From contig JAFCMP010000446.1 of assembly GCA_017506865.1 (NCBI GenBank), positions 248,001-312,000 of the forward strand: a DNA stretch of 64,000 bases, written 5' to 3'. Position numbers and translations under genes: made by a program. Positions within the stretch are counted from its first letter, which is position 1. Each line of letters begins with the position of its first letter. The notes under the pieces were generated by a model. It saw only the letters and a list, made by a program, of their open reading frames with translations. It made no database searches and had not been told where the DNA came from. Shown one piece after another: positions 22,801 through 33,758 of the stretch. The DNA is from Tribonema minus (lineage: Eukaryota > Sar > Xanthophyceae > Tribonematales > Tribonemataceae).

Positions 22801-24053
22801 CACTCCACCACCACCGTGCTGCCGCCGCGGTGGCGCCGCTTGACCTCGACGAGAGCAGTCGCGCCTTGCTTCTCGAGGCTTTCCAGCACCTGCGAGACCT
22901 GCGAAGGGAGTCGAGATGGCGCGTGACAGGCGTTGGCAAACACTTTGAATGCAAGACGAGCGTAGCATAAGGCGTCATGCATATTGAGGCTCTCGAGCAC
23001 CTGCGAGATCTGTGAAGAAAGTCGAGACGCTGTGTGCCTTATGTTAGCAAAGAGTTGACATGCAGGATGTGGGCGCGCTCTGACGTGCTGCATGTGGTGC
23101 GCTGCAATGAAGATGCACTCATTGTACTCGGGTCACTGCCCGCGCAACACAAGTCTCAATCTGGTATAAACGCTAGAAACCAGAGAGACAACATATTGCA
23201 GCAGCGAACGCTCCAGCTTGCGCTCATTTTGACATGCTCCCGTTGAACTACTAAGTCTCGAATTGCTCCCAAGTGACAGTCGCCATAAAGTGTAACAAAG
23301 GCAGCATGGGGACAAAAACTCTGGCCGCTACTGATTCTAGCATGCTCATGTTGACCAACTAGCCACCTTCAACACATGCATGAGACTACGTACCTTCTGG
23401 TGGTATGCCAGGTCCATAAAGTCATAGTAATGCTGTCCAGTCATCTCAGCGGGCTTGTGGCCCAGCATTTTGTAGCAGGCAGCATTGACGCCAAGAATGG
23501 TACCGCCCTCTGCATCAATGCAGGTGATCATGTCGCTGCAGGCGTTCAGCTGCGCTGCCGCCAGGGCTTCGGCTGCTGACGGTGGCAACGCCGTCGCTTC
23601 CACAGGCGCTTCGCTGCACGTGTCGCTGCACATGTGCTGCAGAAGTCAGGATACGAGTCATGTAAGATCCAGATGCTGGATACTTTCATCGGCGTCGAGT
23701 TGTGACGCCATGAGTTTTGAAGCCGAGCATCAAAGTAGAGCAGTACAATGCCTGCTGCTGCGCCATATCTCGGCCATTTCCTGAGCAAGCCGACAGGGTT
23801 GAAATTTCAAGACGCAGCGATCACGCTGACACACGATGACACACGATGGATGCGCTCACGTGATGTCCTATGAACAAACTGGAGATGACGGTGGCGCAGC
23901 ACCTGAACAGCAAGCCGACGCTACACTGTCAGCGCTTACGCTTACCGTGAGCGTCGGTGTAGAGGCGTCATTGCTGTTGCAGTCATATGCGGATTCGCCG
24001 ATGTGGGGCCTTGACAGCGTAGGCCCGACGTCGAGAAGGCCAGAAAAGGTCAT
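19816..24053 (-). CDS. PAS-domain plus ankyrin-repeat protein, about 753 aa
   Basis: Six exons: 24053-23946, 23636-23394, 22898-22704, 22370-22095, 21995-21043, 20302-19816. Together they make 2,262 nt (754 codons) with consistent phases. PAS 1 (about residues 55-180) reads ACSDMITCIDAEGG, GVNAACYKMLGH, CIMCVERDVTERW. A second PAS-like unit (about 205-340) reads YLYTVSLDPD, TAISPRTAAKLGLAEEDVIG, TDFIAEEQIV. The middle (about 360-560) is low complexity, poly-Ala/Gly/Pro, with a Lys-rich cluster. The C-terminal 165 residues hold at least four ankyrin repeats (ALGADPNLIPP, GALHMAVMSN, TPLAIAAKEGYTDMVIALL, STPLHYAVELDHAPIARALL). No kinase or output domain is seen, so it is probably an intracellular ligand, redox or light sensor acting through protein contacts. 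The start of exon 5 (21995) is the least certain; 21904 is a stronger acceptor but the wrong phase. Confidence 0.75.
22980..23026 (-). repeat. Copy of PAS exon-3 acceptor edge
   Basis: CTCGAGCACCTGCGAGATCTGTGAAG resembles the real exon 3 start (22875-22905) and lies about 100 bp further upstream in the coding sense, followed by the same AGTCGAGA intron word. Confidence 0.65.
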
Positions 24054-24570
24054 GCCTTTAATGAATTGCGGTCGCTTGCGCTGGCGACCCGGCACAGAGT
24101 CAGTGTGCGTGCTCGCAGTCAGTGCTTGCACACTGTGTGTTGCCTCTGTTTGCCGTGCGCAACTACTTTGATAGACGAGGGCGAAGTGTGAGGCGGCTTC
24201 GCTTCGCTTGCCTGAGCTTGATATCGGAGTCTCAGGACAAGAGGCTCGTGCGTGGCGTCGTGCGTAGTGTGAGTGTCGGTCGCATGGCTTGGCTATCAAG
24301 CATGCTGGAGACGTTCAATGAACGCAAACGCAACGAACATGAAAAGAGTTCCGCTGCGTCACAGACGTACATTCTAGAACGCTCTAGACGAAAAAAAAAT
24401 GAAGTCAAATGAAACCATGAACATGAACATGAACAGCAGTAAGAAATGAGCCACTCGTCAATGGCATACAAGACAGAAATTCAGCACCAGCAGCGACCAG
24501 GCGTAATCTCAATGTTCATAGCTCTTGCCATCACGCTCGCCATGCACGGGCGCGCTGCGCGTCGAGTGCG
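24054..24570. other. PAS-ankyrin 5' flank up to transposon edge
   Basis: The open frame around exon 1 continues upstream without a confident alternative ATG. GAACATGAACATGAACA microrepeats occur at about 24414-24436. A 29-bp direct repeat partner of 33859-33887 lies at 24527-24555. No gene is recognised. Confidence 0.45.
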
Positions 24571-24778
24571 CGCGCGGCGAACCCCATATTTGGGCCACTT
24601 TGGCCCAAATATCTCGTGGGCCAGGTAGGCCACGTCATCCGCTGAGAACTGCGCTGCTGCCGCACCCCGAAGAGACACTCATTGTGCCCCAGCAAAGCGC
24701 CCCTGGTGGCGTACGACAGCTACTACACTAGCTGTTGCACCAGCAGAGCGTTGGCGGATGGGGCGAAGCCTACAGAGC
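24571..24778 (+). repeat. Left terminal inverted repeat of MULE
   Basis: It runs from GCGCGGCGAACCCCATATTT to GGGCGAAGCCTACAGAGC and is inverted relative to 33565-33758. It carries a 14-bp insertion (TAGCTGTTGCACCA type) near 24730 that the right TIR lacks. Confidence 0.85.
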
Positions 24779-27452
24779 ACGTTGGAGTCATCAGGTAATG
24801 CCTGGCAGTCGCTGCAGCTCTCCAGTTGCGTATCCTTCCCGTGCATCATGGCATTGCCTTGCATGTCGGTCTGTATCGCCTGTGCGAGCCTGGAGCAAGT
24901 CTTGTTAATCACAGTTGCCTCAGACGCAAGTAAGATGCAGGGCGCCAGTTGCCTCAGACGCAAGTAAGATGCAGGGCGCCAGCTTTCGCTGGCAGCCGAG
25001 GAGTCGAGGGCAGCACGGGAGTTTCACAAACTTCAATCGTTGGTCTTTCGCGTTTCTACTTTTGTTGTTTCTGCCTTTAGCGTGTCTTCTTGCTACATGA
25101 CCATGAGGTTTTAACTTATATTAACACTCGTTTTTCTTACATCATCGAAAATGTATGGGCTTTGGGTGGCTTGGGGCCTCTAATTCCTTAATGGCGACTG
25201 CTGCAGGACGCTTCCATAAGCATCATGATGGCGCTTATCCTGCGTGTGATGTGATTCATTGAGCATCTTGTTGGCAGTTGAAGGTGAAGCACTCAGCATT
25301 GTATACTGGTGCAGAAACTAGTTCGGGCTTACTACCAAGAAACCGCCAAAATACTTTGCTACTGCCCCCCCTGCTAGTTTGATGTGCCTCAAGTATCTAG
25401 ACGTTGAACAATTTCCTCGTGCCATGCAGTGTTAGATTACGACTGCCTGGAAACATCAGTGGTGTCCTTTGCCCACGCCTGAACGCATGGCGCCTTCATG
25501 TCTGAAGCCATCTGAATACCAACCCCTGACAGCGCCGGTGCCTCTATGCACGCATGCATGCGGCGATGCACCTGCCAACGACGCACTGCAGCCGCATTTT
25601 CAGCGCGCTGTGCGAGAGGGACGACAGGGACGTGCGCGACAACAGCAGCAGCTCAGCCGTGCTGTCAACGCTTTATGTGGCGGCGCTTTCAGGCGCGCAT
25701 GAGTCGGCAGCAGCGACACCACGTTCATGGTCTCAGCGCCAGCAGTGGCGGCGGTGCGCGCACGCGATGGGAGTGTGCATAACAGCCGTTGCGGTTCAGC
25801 CGCGTGCACAGCATAATGCCTTTTATGGCACTTGTATCGCATGGCGGTACCGGCGATACGTGCTTAGAAGGCAGCGGCGCCAGTGCAGCAAGCGCGGTGC
25901 GTCGCTCCAGCTCCTCCACGCACTCGCCGAGCAGCGCCATGCCTGAAAGGCGTCGGCGGCGGCGGCGTGCGGCGCGCTGCCGCCGCCGCCGCGCGCGAGC
26001 GCGTGCCAACGCCGCAGCATGCGCCACAGCTGCGGCGTGGCGTCGAGGCCCGGCGGGCGCAGTGCCGTGCAGCGCGGCGACCTTGCGCGCGATGGCTGCG
26101 CTCGTGCGCGGCTCGCGCATCTGCGCCGGCGTCAGCGTCTGCGCCTCCAGGAACTCCTGACGTCAAGCAGGCGGGCCGGGGGGGCGGGTGCTCTCGACGG
26201 CAGCAGAAGAGGCGGGGGCGCATACGCCTGAGGAGCAGCAGCGCCTGGCACGGCACAAGGTGCTGCTCACTTGATGTAATCAAGCGCGGACGGGCGTGGC
26301 GATGGCACGCAGCCGCCAGACACTTCAGCAGCAGGTGTTCCAAAGCTGCGCAACACTAGCGCAGCTGTTGTGACTCCCACCAGCGATCTGGCTGTGTGCA
26401 GCACATAGCAATGTGCATGAGGGGCATGCTGCAGCAGGTTTTGTCCGACAGGTGCATCATGAGCAGCTCGGCTCATGATGCACCCTCAGCTGCGTCAGTT
26501 GCAGATGGAAGCGCGTAGCATGCTGGACGCTTTCAACAATTGTGAGCATGCCTTGGTAAATGGTGGCACGTCAGCTGTGGCTGTGGCGACGTTTAATAAA
26601 TGTTCGAGGCTTTACTACCAACACCTACGCTATACTATGAAGTATAGTTGTCCAACATGTTTCGTCATCCACGTGTGACTCTGTCTTGTAGGCTCTTTTG
26701 ACTGTTGACGCTTGATGCATGATCATGATGCTTACACATGAGGTTTCTTGTGCATGATCATACCTTCCCTGTTGATGCTTGATGCATCATGCTTACACAT
26801 TAGATTTCTTGTGCATGCTGCACACCTTCCTGTTGGTTGCTTCATTTGAAACTCGAAAGGTTGGCGATATATATATGTATCACGCAAACATCATGAACTT
26901 GCGTGTTTCGCTTTGCAATGTACATGAATCAATGCAAATGGCCAACTCGGGTGCTGGTACACGGGTGTGTGTGCTCCCATCGCACATTGGACAAGCATCA
27001 AATTGAATGATCGCACATTGCTGCCCGTTTGATTGTGGCTGCTGGATTATTGAGCATACATGTGGTCTTGTTGCGCCAGCATCCATCCACACAACCTTAC
27101 CCTAAATCTTGACACAATCATCACCTGTGCTTTGGCGTGCAATGTCCCAAACAGCTGACGTGAACCACTTCATGCTACATGCATGTATACAAATGCCTCA
27201 GAGGGTCTCCAATGAGAGTGTAAAATGTGTGCACGCACACATTTGCAGAGCGAGCTCATATTCCTATCACATGCATCACATGCACACCCATGCATCTGAT
27301 GGAAAAAGCCGAGCGCAGCATTGACAAAGCTGTCTGCAAGACAGTTCAGATCATGCATGATCATCTTAAGGGCAAAAACACAATCTTGCAAGAAAGATGA
27401 ATGCATCAGAGATGGAATGCCAATGCAAGGAATATATTGCACATGCAAGCGT
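24779..27452. other. MULE left arm (non-transposase part)
   Basis: This is mostly non-coding. It contains the kinase-like exon at 25860-26156, a two-copy tandem duplication of about 75 bp at 26701-26835 (CTTGATGCAT, TTCTTGTGCATG) and a duplicated GTTGCCTCAGACGCAAGTAAGATGCAGGGCGCCAG-type word at 24914-24982. No second transposase-associated gene is evident. Confidence 0.6.
25860..26156 (-). pseudogene. Captured choline/ethanolamine-kinase-like exon
   Basis: This is a 297-bp segment flanked by an acceptor (TTGACGTCAG, coding sense) and a GTATCG donor, open throughout (99 codons). The first 36 residues fit the choline/ethanolamine kinase core: EFLEAQTLTPAQMREP then SAAIARKVAALHG, comparable to the family's FxxGxxLxxxxxxxPxxxxxIAxxxAxLH region. 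The middle third matches the family better in another frame (LDATPQLWRMLRRWHALAR). The last third returns to the first frame (GMALLGECVEELERR). This pattern points to two compensating indels, so I treat it as a decayed fragment. No ATP-site or catalytic HNDL exon is visible nearby. Its place between the two TIRs suggests transposon capture of a host exon. Confidence 0.5.
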
Positions 27453-30400
27453 TTAGGTTTTCTTCTTCTTACTGGGGCCAGCTGTGCTGCCCCGTGCCCG
27501 TTTCCCCAATACTTTCTGTGTACGCCTCTGCCTGACGAGTGGGTCATGGACATTGCCTGCTACTCTATCACGTGCTACTTGGCTAAGGTACTTCATCAGT
27601 TCCACCGCCTCCTGAGGTGGCAATGACTTAACATCCGCAATGAGATTCTTGGCAAGTCCCCAGATTTGTGCATGCGCTATGTCAACGCTCAGCTGTTGAG
27701 GCTCATCCACCCCCATTGCATCCCAGTCATCGCATGCTGCAGCCCCCACACCAGATGCGGCAGCTGCAAATTGCCTTGCAGCAAGCGCCACCACTTTTGC
27801 TAGTACTATCTCTTTACCTTCACCAGTGAGAATGCAGGCTGCCGCCTTCACACGGGAGGGGTGGAGCCACCTCGAGTGCGTGTTGCGGAAGATACACTCT
27901 GCAGCTGAGCGCTGCACGCGTGAGCATTGTGCGACAGTCGCCGTGGTCAGCACTGGGCTTGCCGCAGTCGCTGATGCTGCCGCCGCCGCCGTCGCTGGTG
28001 CTGTCGGCGGCGCCGCTGTCGCCGGCGCTGCGTCCATGCTGTGCACAAGCGGCGCTGCTGCCGCTGCTGCCGCTGCCGCTGTCGCCGGCGCTGCCGCCGC
28101 TGCTGTCGCCGGCGCTGCGTCCAAGCTGCGCACAAGCGGCGCTGCTGCCGCTGCCGCTGTCGCCGGCGCTGCCGCCGCTGCTGCTGCCGCCGCTGTCGCC
28201 GGCGCTGCGTCCAAGCTGCGCACAAGCGGCGCTGCTGCCGCTGCTGCCGCTGCCGCTGTCGCCGGCGCTGCCGCCGCTGCTGCCGCCGCCGCTGTCGCCG
28301 GCACTGCGTACATGCTGCGCACAAGCGGCGCTGCCGCCGCTACTGCCAGCGCTGCTGTCGCCGGCGCCGCGTCCATGGTGCGCCCAATGGCAGGCGGCGC
28401 CGCAGCAGCTCGCACCACTGATGCCGCCAGTGCCGGCGTCGAAGTCCGTCGCGAGCACACAGTCAAGATGTTTGTGCTGGGGCTTGCTTTGCGTGCACTG
28501 CTGAGCACCAGCTTTGCGTCCGCCGCCATGAGCCCTTGAAGCCTGCGCCCATCAATTGCGGTGACAGAGTCACCTACATGAATGCGCCGGCTCTCCTCCG
28601 CTGGCAGCAGAGCCCCTGTTGATTTGTTGCGAGTGAAGCTGAGCACTGTGACCGTGTTGTCCGTGAAGCCGAGCTCAACTCCAAGACTCTCTCCCACCAT
28701 CATGCGCAGTGATACATCATGCGTAGTGTACGCTTGAAGTTGAGTAGCACCGCCTGTGGCTGCCGCTGCGCTAGATGCTGCTGTTCTGCTGCCGCTGCTG
28801 CTGCTGCTGCGCTGCCGCTCCTCCGCGCCGCTGCTGCATTGCTCATCTTCCTCGCCGCCGCTGCTGCCATCGTCCGCGCCGCCGCTGCGCTGCCCCTCCT
28901 CCTCACCACTTCCGTTGCCCCCTTCACCAGGCAAAACTGTCACTCGCGGCAAGCACGCGAGGACATGGCGGCACAGCATGCCTGTCCGCATAGTCTCCAG
29001 GCAAGTGCACAGCGCAGCTCCTGAGGCAGTTATCACCACAGAATGGCACGAGCGGCCAAGAGTGGAAGCTACAGAAAACCATTCCTGTGCGCCAAACGCT
29101 GTGTAGTTGTCTGCGATGGCTTGCAGCATGCTGATGCTTGCTCTGTGATGATCATTCTCGTCCAGTGCTGCATCGGGCTCAGCCTCCACGGCCCACTCTG
29201 CAAGCAAAGAGCACATGCCATCATGCTTAGTCAGTGTGAAGTGGAACACAGTAACCCGTTGTGCTTGCTCCACTTTCACCACTTGGTGCGCGATAGTCGT
29301 CACTTAGTGTCTATTGAGCAGCAAGGATGCTGCTGTTGCCTGCCAGTAACAATAGTTTTGAACGACAGTGTCAGAAGTACGGCCAATGTAAATGTGATGA
29401 TATCAGAGATGACCACACATGTAACACATGCCTAAACTAGTTGCTAAGCTGGTCGCTGACACCAACAAATTTTGTGTTGTGCAGCCTTTCGTTTGACGAC
29501 ACACAAAAAGCATAGCAATCTAACTGAGCACTGATGTGGTAATGATCACTGGGGTCGATATATGCGCTCAAGCCGCTCTGGACACGCTGCTCCTTATGCA
29601 ATGAGGTTGCGAGACTGCCACTATTGAAGTGAAAAACTTTCTAGCTAGCCTAATGACCCGAACCGTTGATGTTGAAGTTAGGAGTTCATGTTACCTACTT
29701 GAACAGAAACTCAATTGGAACTTTTTGAAGCAAAAACAAGCTGCTGAACATCAATTCTTGGTAATTGTACAACTCCTGTTTGCATGTACCTGAGGTGTCG
29801 CAGTGATCCTGCCTCGCCAGCTCAACATGATAGCGCGCAGCAGCTCCAACTTCCTGAACGAGACACGTGAAGCAGTGCAGCGTCCCGTCCTGCTGAGCGA
29901 CGTCCAGAAGCGGCTGATAGATGTTGCGAAGCGCTGCATCCACGCCTTTGAGCGCTACGCCATATGCCCGATTTGTGGCCTTGTTGTAGAGCTGGTCTTC
30001 GGCGCTGTATCTGCTGGTGATGCGGTCAATGGTGGTCTTAAGGACGCAGAGGGTGCTGAGCTTGTGAAGCTCAGATTTGATCTTGGCGAAATATCCCTCA
30101 CACCGCTGGGTAGAGTTGATCCCCAAGGTGAGGACGCCGATGCGGAAGTAGAATGCCCACCGCTGCCGTATGGGGTAGATGGTCGTGTTCAGGTACTTGA
30201 CAACATCGGCATCGGCTTTGCCAGCACTCGCAAGTGCACGGTGAAGTGCGGTCCAGGCGCGCTCAAAGCAAACCTCCGTGGGTGCCCTGGATGCTCGATG
30301 CAGACACTTCTTGAAGACCTGCCAATGGCATCGAGGTGTAAGTGAACTTCAAGTTGATGAACACTGCAGCATTGAAGCTGTATCAGCCAGTGCGGCAGAT

Positions 30401-33290
30401 GCAAAGATAAGGCCTGCATGGGTGCATAAAATACTATTTTGTACATTATCGTGGCACAGCAGCAAAGGACAATCATGATGGTGGCGCCACACGCACATTC
30501 ATTTTGTGACATGTTATTTGACCGATGATGTTGCGCTGGCAATATCGCAACATGCGTGTTACTTGAATGGCCATTGCCATATTGGGTTCTGTGAATTGCT
30601 GCTGCAGCGGTCTGCTTGGTGTGGACCGAACATGCATGAGTGAATGAGCCTCCATAGCATTGCAATGTGTCCATGATGGCTTTCTGCTTTGCAGCACGCT
30701 CCAATCCAATGCTGTTGATGGTACTACCGCTGGCAGCAATTTAGAGCCGTGGATGTCAGGTTCATTCACGCTATCACATTTAAAACATTTGAGTATGATA
30801 TTTTACATACAGATAGCATGCGCGCAGTTTGCAAAGAATTTCTCTACGCCACGTTCACCAAGGTCAAATACCTCAATGCGCGCATCACCATTCCGGATTG
30901 GCAACTTCAGAGTAAACATTTGCCATACACTTGAGTATGTTGATTTTACATACAGATAGCAGGAGCGTAGTTTTCAACGTGTTTCCCTACGTCACGTTTA
31001 CCAAGGTGAAACACTTCAATGCGTGCATCACTTCCGGATCGGCAACTTCACCTTCAAGTTGAACATTTGCCATACGTCACACGGTTTTCAGCAGTATGTA
31101 GAAGAATAACCCCTCCCACGCAGTCAAAGACGGGGAAAATGAATATTATGAGCCCATGTTGCAATGCCTACGTGAACTTAAAATCATGCCCCAGCTATGC
31201 AGTAATGCAACATCAAGTCAAGCGGGCAAGCAAAATTTGCACTTGCCTGCCATGTTGAATCGCCCAGCTTCCCCTTGAGCTTCTCCTTCACATTCTTGAC
31301 GAAGTGCCACTCGCAGATGAGGTGCACTGTTCCTGGCCAGGAAAGCCCCATGGCAGCTTCCGCAGCAAAATCCCTGCAATGGAGGTGAAAAGCAGATGTT
31401 GCATGCGCATGTAAGACGGCTGTGCGCAAGGCGGGCTACTGGGCACACTGACAATGATATCATTGACATCCCCACCATAATTCGCACACCTGTCTGTGAA
31501 GCACACACGAGGGTGCTTGCCGTCCACCATTTTCACGTAGTGGTCAAAGAACCACATGAATGCCTCTGTGTCCTCCTTGTCCAAGACTGCCTGGCAGAAG
31601 AGTCGTGTCCTGTACACCAAGAGCGCCGCAGTGAGTCGCAGTGAGAAAATGAATGCATCGCTCAGCAACATGCAGTCAATTGTTAAGAACAGTGAAAAAG
31701 CAGTGTAGTCCATCAGCATTTGGCATTTGGCAGCTATACAGTATCGCTGACTGCCATGTCAATCACTGCAGTTTGGTGACGGCATGCATTCAGCATTATT
31801 ACATACTGCTCACTTGCTCTCGCCGTTCACTCCAACGATCACGCTCAGTGGCAGGCCATACTTGGTGGTGCCAAAAGTGCAGTCCTGCACAGGCGGCACA
31901 AAAGCATAGAAGTTGAGCGGAACATGATGTGTTGTCATTTCGTCATACAGCGATAATTTCCTATGAGCCGTTGATGACCACCTCCATCATGGTGTGCGAA
32001 TGTAGCTGAGCCAAATCATTTGGGCAAATATGAGTTTCAGTATGCACACTGTGACCGCATTGGTGCTGGGTTTTCCAGAGGCAGCTGTTGATCAAGTAGT
32101 AAGCGATGACAATGACACGGTGACACCAGTCAATTGCAGCGCACTGGCAATTACATACAGTACATCGTCAAAATATTCAGACCATGGGGTGGCAAGAGGG
32201 ACAAAGTATACTGCCTTAAGACTAGGTACGTCATGATGCTGCATGAGTTGAGTGCAGCAGCCATGGAAGCATCACCGGTGCAGTAACAGCAGCATACCTG
32301 TTGGACTACATCTAGGCCAAAGTCCTTAGCGGCTCGACCTGCTCCTGAGTAGCCCAAAAAGCGCGCCTGAACGTGCAGTCCTCCTGAAGGTCGTATGATG
32401 CGTATCCTCCGTTGGCCTTCACCTCGCAGAGCGCTGCGATGAACTCTTTGCTATCACCCTTGGTGAATGCAATGCGTGCTCTGACGTCAGCTTTTGTGTT
32501 GTTCAGCAGGGCGAGAGCTGATTGATCAAAAACTGCTATGAAGTCACCGCCGAAATGATGAGTCACGACAGTCTGCTGAAGCACCTTGCCACTCATAGTT
32601 GGTGCGGCACTCCAGTTCCTGACGTTCTGGATGATGTCATCTGTGAGGTCTTCCCTGGTGATGATGCGACCTGTATTACCAGGTGGCGCCACCGGTTCAG
32701 TCATGGCACTCAGCGCGTGATTGTGGCCCTCGTGGAATGATGTGAGTTGGGAAATTGCCCATGGTGGCTCGTGGCTGGCATTCTGGCATGAGTTCTCATC
32801 TGGTGCTATGTGCTGCTCCTTTGACACTGACTGTTGTCTGAGCTTTACAAGCCACTTGCACTCGCACTTGATGCATGTGCTTGCGACTGCACGACGCTGC
32901 GCTTCTGGGTGCGTCTCTGAGCGCTTGCGAGGTGGTTTGTCAGCACAATGGCAGATAATCCAGAACAGAGGAGGGCTGCGTTGTTTGCTCTTGCAGTATA
33001 CCTTGAAGCCAGCACTGGCAGCATACGTCTGCACCGCATCGATGGCATGCTGCCGGGTTGCAAACAGCCTGCTGTTGAGGTCAGCACAGACCTGAAAATG
33101 GCGAGGCAGAAAACAGCAGCTATCAGGCAGGGATGCTGTACAGATCAAGGCAAGTATTGCATTACAGACAGGTATATACACTCCTTAACAGAGGAACCAG
33201 ACACGTACCTCAGCGTCTGTCACGTTGTGGACCGCAGCAGTCTGTAACGAAGGCGCTGACAGCTCCTGGAGCTGTTCCGTCTCAGGATCT
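27453..33290 (-). CDS. FAR1/MULE transposase with SWIM and PDZ domains
   Basis: Exons: about 33290-33209 (start not resolved), 33091-32298, 31884-31814, 31609-31490, 31373-31247, 30318-29790, 29197-27453. The N-terminal part resembles the FAR1/WRKY-GCM1 zinc-binding domain (AVQTYAASAGFKVYCKSK, Cys/His ending FHEGHNHAL). The DDE core follows: DCTFGTTKYGLPL (first Asp), CFTDRDFA (second Asp), HLICEWHFVKNVKEK (C/WH motif), STQRCEGYFAKIKSELHKL (third acidic residue). Next come a SWIM zinc finger, CTCLETMRTGMLCRHVLACL, then a PDZ-like domain (GESLGVELGF ... RIHVGDSVTAIDGRRLQG), an Ala-rich minisatellite segment and a basic C-terminus, KKKK, that looks like a nuclear signal. The intron after 31247 uses a GC donor (CAG|GCAAGT). 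Exon 2 is 794 nt where phase needs a multiple of three, with a one-base frame shift near 32335, so this copy may be inactive. No ATG exon was found with confidence. Confidence 0.8.
27950..28390 (-). repeat. GCC/GCT minisatellite in transposase exon
   Basis: Repeats of about 65-120 bp encode units like APLVRSLDAAPATAAAAAA on the coding strand; four or five units are recognisable by the word CACAAGCGGCGCTGC. The array expands an Ala-rich linker downstream of the PDZ-like domain while keeping the frame. Confidence 0.85.
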
Positions 33291-33564
33291 GTGGCGCCAC
33301 AACAGGAACTGAATTCAGCAAAAGCGAATACGTTTTGTGCTCACGCAGGATCAAAGCGCATACTTATAAATGTACGTAACTTGATGCGTTGCTTGGTGCT
33401 GTGTGCTCCACTCAATGGTGCACAAGCAACTTGTCCAACGTGAACACACAGACAAGCAGTAGTGCGGCAACGACAGTTGGCGCAGTGAGAGGTGCATTTC
33501 GCGTGACGCCGCACTTGGAGAGCTGTGGCGGTCGCCAAGGCCTCAAAAGTTGTCAGTGTATCAA

Positions 33565-33758
33565 GCTCTGCAAGCCTCGCCCCATCCGCCAACGCTCTGC
33601 TGGTGTAGTAGCTGTCGTACGCCACCAGGGCGCTTTGCTGGGCACAATGAGTGTCTCTTCGGGTGCGACAGCAGCGCAGTTCTCAGCGGATGACGTGGCC
33701 TACCTGGCCCACGAGATATTTGGGCCAGGCTGGCCCAAATATGGGCTTCGGCGCGCGC
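33565..33758 (-). repeat. Right terminal inverted repeat of MULE
   Basis: This is the inverted partner of 24571-24778. It includes the same GTGTCTCTTCGGGTGCGACA-like core and ends in the ATATTTGGGCCA palindrome arms. It lies just upstream of the transposase 5' end, so it probably carries the promoter. Confidence 0.85.

Larger units (their letters stand above)
24571..33758 (-). mobile_element. MULE (Mutator-like) DNA transposon, about 9.2 kb
   Basis: The element is bounded by inverted repeats of about 200 bp (24571-24778 and 33565-33758) that match at roughly 95% apart from a 14-bp insertion in the left copy. Inside is a minus-strand transposase gene (27453 to about 33290) with the domain series expected of a FAR1-type MULE. 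The 2.7-kb left arm contains an exon-like fragment of a choline/ethanolamine kinase, as in gene-capturing Pack-MULEs. Each TIR tip has a hyphenated palindrome ATATTTGGGCCA/TGGCCCAAATAT. I could not define an unambiguous 8-11 bp target-site duplication, because the outer TIR ends merge into GCGCGCG. The close match between the TIRs and the nearly intact transposase suggest recent activity. Confidence 0.85.

Noticed and set aside
27826-28539. Plus-strand Ala-rich frame of 237 codons
   Set aside because: It is a shadow of the GCC/GCT minisatellite in the transposase C-terminal exon; all frames through the array are open.
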